A program made the position numbers and the translations under genes. The notes beneath the pieces were generated by a model that did not search any database, was not told where the DNA came from, and was given only the letters and a program-made list of their open reading frames with translations. A stretch of 40,003 bases of DNA from Piscirickettsiaceae bacterium NZ-RLO1 (lineage in GTDB: Bacteria > Pseudomonadota > Gammaproteobacteria > Piscirickettsiales > Piscirickettsiaceae): NCBI GenBank assembly GCA_001644975.1, contig LVCQ01000012.1, positions 1-40,003 on the forward strand, read 5' to 3'. The first letter of the stretch is position 1. Each line of letters opens with the position of its first letter. Shown here in pieces: positions 1 through 7,930 of this stretch.

Positions 1-527
1 TCAATGATCTGAATTTGACTTTCTAAGCGAAAAAAATACCCCGTAAGGGCTTTAGTCATGAGCACAGAAAGAGCAAAACCAATCAGACCAGAATGTAGGG
101 TGACTTCGGCCATCGCACCCAGTTTTACCGTCACCAGCATCACCGCCACGATAAAAACATCCAACATAGACCACTTACCGAGATGACTTAACCAACTTAA
201 CCAACGCTGACTAGTTGCCAGACTGCCCCAAAACCAAATATAGATCAGCAAGATCAACTTTGCTAAGGGCAAAATCAGTGAAAACAATGCAATGATTATC
301 CCTAAAAAAACATTGCCACTTTTAAACAAAGTTACTATAGACGAAATTAATGAAACCGTATTTGCAAACAGCCACAACTTTTCAACAGAAATCAGGGGCA
401 TAAACACCCCGTAGACAAGGGCAATAAAAGAGGACAGTAACAATACAGAGATAATCAGCATCTGCCACTTAGACACATATTCAAACAAACGAGGGGAAGG
501 CTGATTTTCTTTTACTGCTGTTGCCAT
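1..527 (-). CDS. PqiA-family (paraquat-inducible protein A-like) membrane protein, 3' end cut by window edge
   Basis: An open frame runs from an ATG at 527 to the left edge with no stop (175 codons visible). The SD GGAG lies about 10 bases upstream of the ATG. The translation has at least four hydrophobic stretches. It also carries the family block HLGKWSMLDVFIVAVMLVTV followed by KLGAMAEV, which is typical of single-domain PqiA proteins. PqiA-like inner-membrane proteins act with MCE-domain partners (PqiB/PqiC) in envelope lipid transport; a partner would lie to the left and cannot be seen. The gene follows ffh by about 120 bases on the same strand, with a repeat-rich spacer between them. 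Family assignment is by motif recall; the physiological substrate is unknown. Confidence 0.75.
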   Translation of the reverse strand, partial: MATAVKENQPSPRLFEYVSKWQMLIISVLLLSSFIALVYGVFMPLISVEKLWLFANTVSLISSIVTLFKSGNVFLGIIIALFSLILPLAKLILLIYIWFWGSLATSQRWLSWLSHLGKWSMLDVFIVAVMLVTVKLGAMAEVTLHSGLIGFALSVLMTKALTGYFFRLESQIQII

Positions 528-559
528 AACCCCTACTCTCCTTACACCCATAAATAACG

Positions 560-625
560 CCAAACCTAAAGTTAAAGTTAAAACCCGCAAATTTAAATTT
601 TAGAGTTTAAGAGTTTAAAGTTTGG
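560..625. repeat. AT-rich imperfect inverted repeat with tandem short repeats
   Basis: The spacer between ffh and the PqiA-like gene has outer arms ccaaac (560-565) and gtttgg (620-625). Inside are tandem taaagt units (567-582) and two back-to-back gagtttaa units (603-618), so the arms can pair further but imperfectly. It lies just downstream of the ffh stop on the minus strand. It could act as a transcript 3' end, though it lacks a clean GC-rich stem and U-tract. Confidence 0.5.
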
Positions 626-646
626 AATGAGAATGTTTATATTTAT

Positions 647-2011
647 CTATACACCTGTTCCTGGCGGCATCATACCTTTCATACTCCGCATCATTTTCAT
701 CATACCTCCTTTGCCTGACATTTTTTTCATCATTTTTTGCATCTGCGCAAACTGCTTAAGCAAGCGATTGACTTCTTGAACCTGAGTACCTGAACCCGTA
801 GCAATACGGCGTTTGCGCGAGCCTTTAATAATTTCAGGCTTTTGCCGCTCACCTTTAGTCATCGAGTTAATAATCGCCTCCAAGCGCTTAAAGCTATTAT
901 CATCGACTTGTGATTTAATTTTCTCAGACATATTGCCCATGCCTGGCAATTTATCAATTAAGCCTGATACCCCCCCCATTTTTTCCATTTGCTTAAGCTG
1001 ATCACGGAAATCATCTAAATCAAACTTTTTGCCTGTGCGAATTTTTTTTGCTAACTTTTCCGCTTGTGCCTTATCGATACTTTTTTCAGCCTGCTCCACC
1101 AAACTGACAACATCACCCATACCCAAGATCCGTGAGGCCATACGCTCAGGATGAAAAGGGTCTAAGGCTTCAGTTTTCTCACCCATCCCTAAGAATTTAA
1201 TGGGTTTGCCAGTGATATGACGTACCGACAAGGCCGCACCACCACGAGCATCACCATCAACTTTAGTTAATATCACGCCCGTTAATGGCAAAGCATCATT
1301 AAAGGCTTTAGCAACATTGGCCGCATCCTGGCCCTGCATACAATCAACTACAAATAAAGTTTCAATAGGGTTAATCGCATCATGAACACGACGAATTTCA
1401 TCCATCATTTGATCATCAATGGCTAAACGGCCAGCCGTATCAATAATCACGACATCTTTAAATTGGCGCTTCGCCTCACTGATTGCATTTTCAGCAATTC
1501 TAACCGGGTCTTCATTAGCATGGCTGGGGAAAAAATCAGCCTCCACTTGCCCTGCCAAGGTCTCCAACTGTTTAATCGCAGCAGGTCGATAGACATCAGC
1601 ACTGGCCACCAACACGGACTTTTTTTTCTCCGTTTTTAAAAAGCGCGCCAATTTGGCCACTGTGGTGGTTTTACCCGCCCCCTGCAACCCCGCCATTAAG
1701 ATCACCGCAGGTGGTTGAGCATTCAGATTTAAATCTGCATTCTCCTCGCCCATTAAATGCGTAAGCTCATTTTTAACGATGCCAACAAACGCCTGGCCGG
1801 GTGTTAAGCTTTTTAAGACCTCATGGCCCACTGCTTTTTCACGCACCCGCTTAACAAAATCCTTCACTACTAACAGCGCAACATCCGCTTCTAAAAGTGC
1901 CATGCGCACATCACGGACCGCATCTTTTACATTATCTTCAGTTAAGCGGCCTTGGCCGCGAATTTTTTTTAGTGTCGCACCTAAACGATCACTTAAACTT
2001 TGAAACATCAT
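647..2011 (-). CDS. ffh: Signal recognition particle protein Ffh
   Basis: This GTPase subunit of SRP binds 4.5S RNA and signal sequences of nascent inner-membrane proteins and delivers ribosomes to FtsY. At 454 residues it matches the usual bacterial length. The N-domain opens with a SLSDRLG helix. The G-domain has the P-loop GLQGAGKTT (about 108-116), DTAGR (191-195) and TKVDGD (about 249-254). The M-domain ends in a methionine-rich tail (QMQKMMKKMSGKGGMMKMM) preceded by the RNA-binding GSRKRR block. Two adjacent ATGs (2011 and 2008) are possible; the second matches the E. coli-type MF start. The SD is weak (GGA). The 270-base gap to corB has no ypjD-like gene, which often sits between them in related bacteria. 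Confidence 0.97.
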   Translation of the reverse strand: MMFQSLSDRLGATLKKIRGQGRLTEDNVKDAVRDVRMALLEADVALLVVKDFVKRVREKAVGHEVLKSLTPGQAFVGIVKNELTHLMGEENADLNLNAQPPAVILMAGLQGAGKTTTVAKLARFLKTEKKKSVLVASADVYRPAAIKQLETLAGQVEADFFPSHANEDPVRIAENAISEAKRQFKDVVIIDTAGRLAIDDQMMDEIRRVHDAINPIETLFVVDCMQGQDAANVAKAFNDALPLTGVILTKVDGDARGGAALSVRHITGKPIKFLGMGEKTEALDPFHPERMASRILGMGDVVSLVEQAEKSIDKAQAEKLAKKIRTGKKFDLDDFRDQLKQMEKMGGVSGLIDKLPGMGNMSEKIKSQVDDNSFKRLEAIINSMTKGERQKPEIIKGSRKRRIATGSGTQVQEVNRLLKQFAQMQKMMKKMSGKGGMMKMMRSMKGMMPPGTGV

Positions 2012-2280
2012 TTAATCCAAAATGTTACGTGCCCTATCGAAGACACAGTCGATTTAAAGCTTGCCGCGCCTGATCTTGCTGCGCTTTGCAAATTACAGTA
2101 TAAAGAAAGTGGATTATAAACCGTATCAACAAGAAACAAAACCTAAGCGCAAGAGAAGCCAACAGAGAGAGAAACAACAAACCTAGCAGAAAACTCATGA
2201 ATATGCTCATTAAAAGCAATTTAATTAACAGCTAAAACAATCGATTTTCAATTAATCCTAAAAAAGGATAGTAACAACCC

Positions 2281-3561
2281 GTGAATGATATACCAATTTC
2301 TATACTAGCCTTAGTGCTGGTTGTACTTATTTTAATTTCAGCATTTTTCTCCGGCTCAGAAACCGCCTCAATGTCGCTCAATCGCTTTCGTTTGCGCCAC
2401 TTAGCGCGCTCAGGTCACGGGGCAGCCAAGCGCTTACAGAAACTGCTTTCACGCCCTGACCGCTTGCTTGGTGTTATTCTACTTGGCAACACCTTTGCCA
2501 ATATTCTTGCCTCCGCCGTGGCTACAGTTATCGCAGATCGCTTATTTGGGGATATAGGTATTGCCATCGGCACAGTACTCCTTACCGTAGTTGTGCTTAT
2601 TTTTGCTGAAGTAACACCAAAAACATTCGCAGCATTGCGAGCAGAAAAGTTCTCTTTTAGCGTGTCTCACCCATTAACGTTATTGCTAAAGCTATTTTAC
2701 CCTGCAGTTTGGTTGATTAATACAACCGCAAGTATCGTCCTACTGCCCTTTGGTATTCGTGAAAAAACACTCAAAGATACCTTATCACGTGAAGAACTGC
2801 GCTCAGTCGTTAACGAAGAAAGCCTACGCATGCCATCACGTCATAAACATATGCTACTTAGCGTACTCGATCTTGAAAAAATCGATGTCGATGATGTGAT
2901 GGAACCACGCAATGAGATTATCGGCATTGATCTAGAAGACACACTGGCACACATTAAGCTCGAATTATTACAAAGCAAACACAATTACTTACCTTTATAC
3001 CGTGATGATATAGACAATATCATCGGCATTCTGCCGGTCAGAAAATCACTGTCTTTACTCGCCCAAGATCAATTTTCTAAAGACAACCTCGAGCAGCTTG
3101 CCGAACCTCCTTATTTTATCCCAGAAGGTTCACCTTTATATAGTCAGCTCATTAATTTCCAACAGACTAAAAAACATATTGGTCTCGTCATTGATGAATA
3201 TGGCGATATTATCGGTCTGATTACGCTCAATCATATTCTTGATGAGATTGTCGGCGATTTTTCCAAAGAAGCCCTTGCTAAACATAAACAAGTCCATCAC
3301 AGCAAAGACAATACGAATAGCTATCTTGTCGAAGGCAGCATGAGTATTCGTGAGCTGAATAAATTACTTAATATAGAGCTTCCTACCGATGGCCCAAGAA
3401 CGTTAAGCGGCCTCGTCGTCGAGTATTTAGAAGATATTCCAAGCGCACCGGCCTGTGTGACTATTAAAGGCTACCCCCTTGAAATCCTGTCTATTCAAGA
3501 TAACCTAATTAAGAGTATCAAGGTATACTCACCACCGAAAACACTCGTTTCTGCATATTAA
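2281..3561 (+). CDS. corB: CorB/YfjD-type CNNM transporter (DUF21 + CBS pair + CorC_HlyC domain)
   Basis: A 426-residue membrane protein of the CorB/YfjD (CNNM) family, implicated in Mg2+/Co2+ efflux. The N-terminal DUF21 domain (residues 1-170) has four hydrophobic helices, beginning with a segment that includes AFFSGSETASMSLNR, and FAEVTPKTFA further on. Two CBS motifs follow (about 195-310; VMEPRNEI and GLVIDEYGDIIGLITLNHIL). The C-terminal CorC_HlyC domain (about 340-420) includes YLVEGSMSIRELNKLL. The start is GTG, with AAGGA about 12 bases upstream. It is followed after 18 bases by dedA, so the two are probably co-transcribed. Divergent from ffh, as in enterobacteria. Transport substrate is inferred from family. 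Confidence 0.9.
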   Translation: MNDIPISILALVLVVLILISAFFSGSETASMSLNRFRLRHLARSGHGAAKRLQKLLSRPDRLLGVILLGNTFANILASAVATVIADRLFGDIGIAIGTVLLTVVVLIFAEVTPKTFAALRAEKFSFSVSHPLTLLLKLFYPAVWLINTTASIVLLPFGIREKTLKDTLSREELRSVVNEESLRMPSRHKHMLLSVLDLEKIDVDDVMEPRNEIIGIDLEDTLAHIKLELLQSKHNYLPLYRDDIDNIIGILPVRKSLSLLAQDQFSKDNLEQLAEPPYFIPEGSPLYSQLINFQQTKKHIGLVIDEYGDIIGLITLNHILDEIVGDFSKEALAKHKQVHHSKDNTNSYLVEGSMSIRELNKLLNIELPTDGPRTLSGLVVEYLEDIPSAPACVTIKGYPLEILSIQDNLIKSIKVYSPPKTLVSAY

Positions 3562-3579
3562 TATTTAGGTTTAATCATT

Positions 3580-4236
3580 ATGGATTTTCAACAGCTTCTT
3601 AATGTTCTACTCCATCTAAGCGACCATCTCGCACAGATTTCGGCTGAGTATGGACTGTGGATCTATGCCATCCTTTTCTTGATTATTTACTGTGAAACCG
3701 GCCTGGTTGTCACGCCATTTTTGCCCGGTGACTCATTATTATTTGCCGCAGGCTCTGTGGCCGCACTTGGCAGTATGAATGTTCACCTGTTAGTTCCTTT
3801 ACTCATCACGGCGGCTTTTTTAGGGGACAATACCAATTACTTTATCGGTCAACTCATCGGCCCCAAGGTCTTTCAATATGAAAATAGCCGTTTTTTCAAA
3901 AAATCCTACCTTGATAAAACCCATGGGTTTTACGAAAAATATGGTGGAAAAACTATTATTCTCGCCCGCTTTATCCCAATCGTTAGAACCTATGCACCTT
4001 TTGCTGCCGGTGTCGGCAGCATGAGTTATCGCTACTTTCTCAGCTACAGTGTTATCGGCGCTCTGTTATGGATTACCTCACTAACCTACGCAGGCTTTTG
4101 GTTTGGCAATATCCCGGCTGTCAAGCAACACTTTTCTATCGTTATCTTGGCCATCATTATCCTATCGGTATCACCGATGCTGATAGAGTGGTTAAAACAC
4201 AAACATAAACAATACAAACAAAAAAAAGCACAATAA
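3580..4236 (+). CDS. dedA: DedA-family inner-membrane protein
   Basis: 218 residues, close to E. coli DedA (219) in length and sequence: residues 25-52 (YGLWIYAILFL, CETGLVVTPFLPGDS) and FYEKYGGKTIILARF (about 117-131) are close to what I recall of that protein. The family's key residues are present: acidic E39 and D51 in the ETGLVVTPFLPGD segment, and R130 and R136 in ARFIPIVRTYAP. DedA proteins are polytopic; members act in membrane homeostasis, and recent work links the superfamily to lipid-carrier or phospholipid translocation with proton coupling. The C-terminal tail is Lys-rich (cytoplasmic). It sits between corB and a nitronate monooxygenase gene in an apparent operon. Confidence 0.92.
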   Translation: MDFQQLLNVLLHLSDHLAQISAEYGLWIYAILFLIIYCETGLVVTPFLPGDSLLFAAGSVAALGSMNVHLLVPLLITAAFLGDNTNYFIGQLIGPKVFQYENSRFFKKSYLDKTHGFYEKYGGKTIILARFIPIVRTYAPFAAGVGSMSYRYFLSYSVIGALLWITSLTYAGFWFGNIPAVKQHFSIVILAIIILSVSPMLIEWLKHKHKQYKQKKAQ

Positions 4237-4280
4237 ACCAATCAAAAACTAAATCAACACAACAATCAGGATTAATCAAT

Positions 4281-5330
4281 ATGGATATCCTTGACATTCT
4301 CAAGCTCAAATACCCAATTATTCAAGCACCGATGGCAGGAGGGGCGACAACTGTTGAACTGATCTGTGGCGTTTGCAACCAGGGCGCCTTAGGTTCTATG
4401 GGTGCAGGTTATCTCTCAGCCACAACAATTGGCGAACAGATCCAACTCATCAAGCAACAGACCAAGCGCCCATTTAACATTAATTTATTTGTGCCAAATA
4501 GCTTTACTATCAACCCTCAGCAGCTGAAAAAAATGCAAAATGCCTTAATACCCTTGTATCAGCAACTTGGCCACACAGCACCCAGTGAGCTTCCAGCGCA
4601 ATTCGCACAAAACTTTCATCATCAAGTTGAAACTTTATTGCGTGAAAAAGTTCCCGTATTTAGCTTTACTTTTGGCATCCCAGACAGTGAAATTTTAAAA
4701 GAATTTAGGCAACAAAGCACGATTATCTTAGGTACCGCCACCTCTATTGAGGAAGCGGCATTACTCGCTGAGTGTGTTGATGCCATCGTCTTACAAGGCT
4801 CTGAAGCCGGAGGACATCGCGGCACCTTTATTGGCCCTGAAGAAAATGCATTAACGCCTATAATTAAACTAGTTCAACAAGTACACAGCGCAAAAATCAA
4901 ACGGCCATTGATTGCCTCAGGCGGTATCGCCGACCACAGCGATATCCAGCAAGTTATAGCCAGTGGTGCGATCGCCGCACAAATCGGCACCCTGTTTTTA
5001 AGCTGTGATGAGTCTGGTATTGCGCCTTGCTATAAAAACGCCCTCATCCAAGCTAAACATGACGACACGGTTTTAACACGTGCTTTTTCAGGCAAACTCG
5101 CACGAGGAATTTCTAACTCATTTATCGAACAAGTAAAACAACTTGAGGAATTAGAAAATATTCAACCGCTGCCCTACCCGATACAAAATGCACTAACCCA
5201 ACCATTACGTAAATTAGCAGGTAGCCAAAACAACACTGATTATCTATCACTTTGGGCAGGTCAATCAGTCCATCACTGTCATAAAACTTCAGTAAGCGCA
5301 TTGCTCAACAGATTAACGCAATCAACATAG
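4281..5330 (+). CDS. Nitronate monooxygenase (2-nitropropane dioxygenase family, FMN TIM barrel)
   Basis: A flavin-dependent enzyme that oxidises alkyl nitronates such as propionate-3-nitronate to carbonyl plus nitrite. The 349-residue TIM barrel starts with the motif YPIIQAPMAGGATTVELI (about 11-28). The catalytic-His motif LQGSEAGGHRGTF is at about 170-182. The FMN phosphate-binding segments are LIASGGIAD and AAQIGTLFLSC. These match class I nitronate monooxygenases. SD cagGATT lies 5-9 bases before the ATG. It is 44 bases after dedA on the same strand. The true substrate is uncertain, because many bacterial members are annotated only by family. Confidence 0.87.
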   Translation: MDILDILKLKYPIIQAPMAGGATTVELICGVCNQGALGSMGAGYLSATTIGEQIQLIKQQTKRPFNINLFVPNSFTINPQQLKKMQNALIPLYQQLGHTAPSELPAQFAQNFHHQVETLLREKVPVFSFTFGIPDSEILKEFRQQSTIILGTATSIEEAALLAECVDAIVLQGSEAGGHRGTFIGPEENALTPIIKLVQQVHSAKIKRPLIASGGIADHSDIQQVIASGAIAAQIGTLFLSCDESGIAPCYKNALIQAKHDDTVLTRAFSGKLARGISNSFIEQVKQLEELENIQPLPYPIQNALTQPLRKLAGSQNNTDYLSLWAGQSVHHCHKTSVSALLNRLTQST

Positions 5331-5406
5331 CTTATATAAAAGGAATACTCATGCCCAAATAATGTGCATTTTCAGGTGTGTTTTGCTAAAATGGGTTTTT
5401 ATACGT

Positions 5407-5415
5407 TGTTATAAT
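5407..5415 (+). promoter_or_regulatory. Extended -10 promoter upstream of hslO
   Basis: TG-N-TATAAT (5407-5415) is a perfect extended -10 element with no good -35 at 16-18 bases. It lies about 67 bases before the hslO ATG, so it would give a leader of roughly 60 bases. Confidence 0.55.
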
Positions 5416-5481
5416 CGACAGTCACAAGTTAAAAACTATTCATAATTAATACTAACGATTTAGGACAAGTAGGAATCGCTC

Positions 5482-6336
5482 ATGCACCAGTATGATTCGG
5501 TACAACGCTTTTTATTTAATAATTGCCCGGTTCGAGGTCAACTCGTTCATTTAAACCAAAGCTTTCGCCATGTTGTTCAACAACACAGCTACCCTGCTAT
5601 TATTCGCAACTTGTTAGGTGAAGCCTTAGCAGTAACAGTATTAATGCGCAACACCGTTAAATTTACTGGGAAAATTACTTTACAACTACAGGGCAATGGC
5701 CCATTAAAAATGCTGGTCGCCCAATGTAATGATAAACTTGAATTTCGCGGTGTTGCTCATTTTGATGAACAATCTATTCAAACTATAAATACAGAAAAAC
5801 TTTCTGAGCTACTCGGACAAGGCCACTGCGTTATTACCATGGAGCCTGATAACAGCACACAACGCCATCAAGGAATTGTCACTTTAACCGGCGATACACT
5901 AAGCACCTGCATCGAGCATTATTTTGCCAGCTCAGAACAACTTGCCACACGTATTTGGTTAGCAAGTCACACTGATCATATTAGTGCTTTATTATTGCAA
6001 CAACTCCCACATGATAATAACCAAGAATCTCTGCACTTATGGGAACACTTAACAACCCTTGCACACACCATTACCGATAAAGAATTATTAACACTGGATA
6101 ATGAAACGTTACTTTACCGCCTCTTCCACCAAGAGCAAGCCCGCTTATTTCCAGCTCAAAAAGTAAGTTTTAAATGCCAATGCTCAAAAACAAATTTTAT
6201 TGCGGCAATTAAAACATTACCTACTCAAGAATGTCATGATTTATTAGAGCAAGACGGCCATATTGAAATGACCTGTGATTATTGCAATCAACAATATCGC
6301 TTTAGCGCAAATGATTTAAAAATCAATACACATTAA
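5482..6336 (+). CDS. hslO: Redox-regulated chaperone Hsp33
   Basis: Hsp33 is a cytoplasmic holdase activated by oxidative unfolding. It starts MHQYDSVQRFLF, and the N-terminal domain includes RGQLVHLNQSF, LGEALAVTVLM and KITLQLQGNGPLKMLVAQC. The C-terminal zinc switch is intact: CQC (C232, C234) and CDYC (C265, C268), the usual C-X-C...C-X2-C arrangement. An extra cysteine, C251, lies between them. Length (284) is normal. SD taGGAat precedes the ATG by about 8 bases. It is a single gene with its own promoter and is separated from the next unit by about 160 bases. Confidence 0.95.
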   Translation: MHQYDSVQRFLFNNCPVRGQLVHLNQSFRHVVQQHSYPAIIRNLLGEALAVTVLMRNTVKFTGKITLQLQGNGPLKMLVAQCNDKLEFRGVAHFDEQSIQTINTEKLSELLGQGHCVITMEPDNSTQRHQGIVTLTGDTLSTCIEHYFASSEQLATRIWLASHTDHISALLLQQLPHDNNQESLHLWEHLTTLAHTITDKELLTLDNETLLYRLFHQEQARLFPAQKVSFKCQCSKTNFIAAIKTLPTQECHDLLEQDGHIEMTCDYCNQQYRFSANDLKINTH

Positions 6337-6499
6337 AACACTCTAAAAATTCTCTGGTTTGTTTTCATTCAGATAAAGCATAACAATCAAGTTAATGCTA
6401 AGCTTCTAGGGAAATAAGCCAAAAACATTGCAATATGACAGACCAAAAAAATAACTAATTTAAAGTCAATGGGATATATAAAAACAAAGGGATTAATCT

Positions 6500-6619
6500 G
6501 TGGATATTTTCGTGCAAAATAATGCCTTTCATGATATGTTAAGCTACTTGTTAATCGTCATTTTGCTGTACGATATTGAACAATTAAAACCCAAGCAACA
6601 GGAAGCGATGGCTTCATAA
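6500..6619 (+). CDS. Small ORF, 39 residues, one hydrophobic segment, upstream of the TrfA-like gene
   Basis: GTG start at 6500 with a good SD (AAAGGG, 8 bases upstream) and a TAA stop at 6617-6619. The product opens MDIFVQNNAFHDM, then has a hydrophobic helix LSYLLIVILLY (residues 14-24) and a charged, Gln/Lys-rich tail. It ends 15-21 bases before the next gene, so co-transcription and translational coupling are plausible. I do not recognise the family. It could be a small membrane protein, a leader peptide controlling the initiator, or a chance ORF. The sequence upstream (6337-6499) holds no other feature I can support. Confidence 0.35.
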   Translation: MDIFVQNNAFHDMLSYLLIVILLYDIEQLKPKQQEAMAS

Positions 6620-6640
6620 CAATAAAATAGGATTATGGAT

Positions 6641-7447
6641 ATGGAAGCAGCAGAAAAAAAATACACCAACACCCCAAACCTTAAAGCAATAATTCAAACC
6701 CCTGAATTTTATTTGCGTTCTTCTTTATTTAGTGTACGTAACCGCTCACAAAAACGTAAGCAATACACCAGCGAAAACCTTATTTCGACAGATCACTACA
6801 CTATGAAAATCACGGGTGAGCAGCTTGACCAACACGACATGGCTGTTTTATTTAGTGCACTTTTAACAAAAGATAATACCCAAGGTCATAACCAAGAACT
6901 CGTTGTGAGCCTACAACAAATTCTTCGCGGCCTTAATACCACCGATGGCTCTTCACAACGCCGCGCAATTAATAATAGCTTTCAACGCTTTACTGAGGTC
7001 ACTTTTGATATTGTCTTCGGCCATGAAAAATTTACCACAACACAGCTTAACTTGTTTGACTATAGTGCAAAAACCAAGGCATTTACCTTAGTTTTTAGCG
7101 ATGAATATGCAAACCTCTGTGCCGCCGATGCGTTAACAACACTCAATATTAAAGAGCGTAATAGCCTACCACAAGGTTTGACAAGTTGGCTCTATGGCTA
7201 TTGGTCAACCTTCAGTCAACTCCCACCACTACAAATTGATGAGCTTTATAAATTATGTGGCTCTGCCAGTAGCAATATGAGCACATTTAAACGCTCTTTA
7301 ACCATGGCACTTAGCACACTTGAAAACATTGGTTTTATTCAGCCTAATTGGAACATCTCTAAGCCTGGTTTTATTTTTGCAAGCAAAACACTAATCACGC
7401 CAAGCACAATACCTACACCAAAAACAGAAGAAGAGGTTATTGCCTAA
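6641..7447 (+). CDS. TrfA-like plasmid replication initiator
   Basis: About 268 residues. Its blocks fit the TrfA family (broad-host-range plasmid replication initiators that bind iterons and load DnaB). These are YLRSSLFSVRNRS near the N-terminus; MKITGEQLDQHDMAVL, equivalent to TrfA's TG-QLDQ-D-VW core; and a C-terminal winged helix LTSWLYGYWSTFSQLPPL, LYKLCGS, then STFKRSLTMALSTLENIGF. The ATG at 6641 has AGGA 8 bases upstream; the ATG at 6635 (two residues more) has it only 2 bases away. The neighbours are chromosomal housekeeping genes, with no partition or mobilisation genes. It may be a plasmid or phage-plasmid remnant or a domesticated regulator. I see no clear iteron array in the flanking gaps. 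Family call is from recalled motifs. Confidence 0.7.
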   Translation: MEAAEKKYTNTPNLKAIIQTPEFYLRSSLFSVRNRSQKRKQYTSENLISTDHYTMKITGEQLDQHDMAVLFSALLTKDNTQGHNQELVVSLQQILRGLNTTDGSSQRRAINNSFQRFTEVTFDIVFGHEKFTTTQLNLFDYSAKTKAFTLVFSDEYANLCAADALTTLNIKERNSLPQGLTSWLYGYWSTFSQLPPLQIDELYKLCGSASSNMSTFKRSLTMALSTLENIGFIQPNWNISKPGFIFASKTLITPSTIPTPKTEEEVIA

Positions 7448-7459
7448 GTTTTAAAAATA

Positions 7460-7524
7460 ACTTACTCTCACTCAGTAAGTAAGCACTTTCGTTTAGGAAA
7501 AATAAAAGTGCTTACTTTTTATTT
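7460..7524 (+). terminator. Rho-independent terminator overlapped by an alternative hairpin
   Basis: A perfect 13-bp stem (7477-7489 with 7505-7517, 15-base loop) is followed by a T-rich run (TTT-A-TTT). The left arm overlaps a competing 7-bp hairpin, acttact (7460-7466) with agtaagt (7474-7480). The two structures cannot form together. The terminator ends 30 bases before the next ATG. Confidence 0.7.
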
Positions 7525-7553
7525 CAGTCTTTTTAATTGTATTGTAGGGAACC

Positions 7554-7847
7554 ATGCAAAAATACTTACTCAAGCATCCATTACACTCTCGTGGCAAAAA
7601 AATCACCTGTGTAAATATCCGCCGTGCTAAAGTCGCAGACCTTCAAGAAGCACGTTACTCTGAGAATAAACTTGATAATATTATTCAATTGGTCTCTAAG
7701 TTATGCAGTTTACCCACACCCCAGGTATTAGAATTAGACCAAGAAGATTTTAGCAAAATCACATTGCTTATTATTGAACACCTGTGCATCAACCGTGGCG
7801 GCGACTCACACTTTTATCAAGAGCTCTGGGGACCTTGCATCCCTTAA
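7554..7847 (+). CDS. Phage tail assembly chaperone-like protein (P2 gpE / Mu gp41 family)
   Basis: 97 residues. The pattern fits the Phage_TAC_7 family (P2 gpE, Mu gp41): an opening KHPLHSRGKKITCVNIRR, then AKVADLQEAR, IIQLVSKLCSLPTPQVLELD and DFSKITLLI. In phages these proteins chaperone the tape-measure protein during tail assembly. No other tail gene is near, so it is an orphan, either a prophage remnant or a domesticated gene. SD TAGGGA is well placed before the ATG. A strong terminator separates it from the TrfA-like gene, so it needs readthrough or its own promoter. The -1 frame stays open for about 28 codons past the stop, but I see no classic slippery heptamer. Family call is moderate. 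Confidence 0.6.
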   Translation: MQKYLLKHPLHSRGKKITCVNIRRAKVADLQEARYSENKLDNIIQLVSKLCSLPTPQVLELDQEDFSKITLLIIEHLCINRGGDSHFYQELWGPCIP

Positions 7848-7930
7848 AAACTTTTAATCCTTTTACTTATCTTATATTCTTACTGTTTTATATTTTATAT
7901 AATGTGACCTTGCCACTCTTATAAAACCTG

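Noticed and set aside
2034-2219. 61-residue hydrophobic ORF upstream of ffh (minus strand)
   Set aside because: No good SD, low-complexity Leu/Phe sequence in an AT-rich gap, no recognisable family; likely chance.
5342-5362. Tiny ORF (MPK-stop) behind a good SD after the nitronate monooxygenase gene
   Set aside because: Three residues only; the SD-like AAAGGA is probably coincidental.
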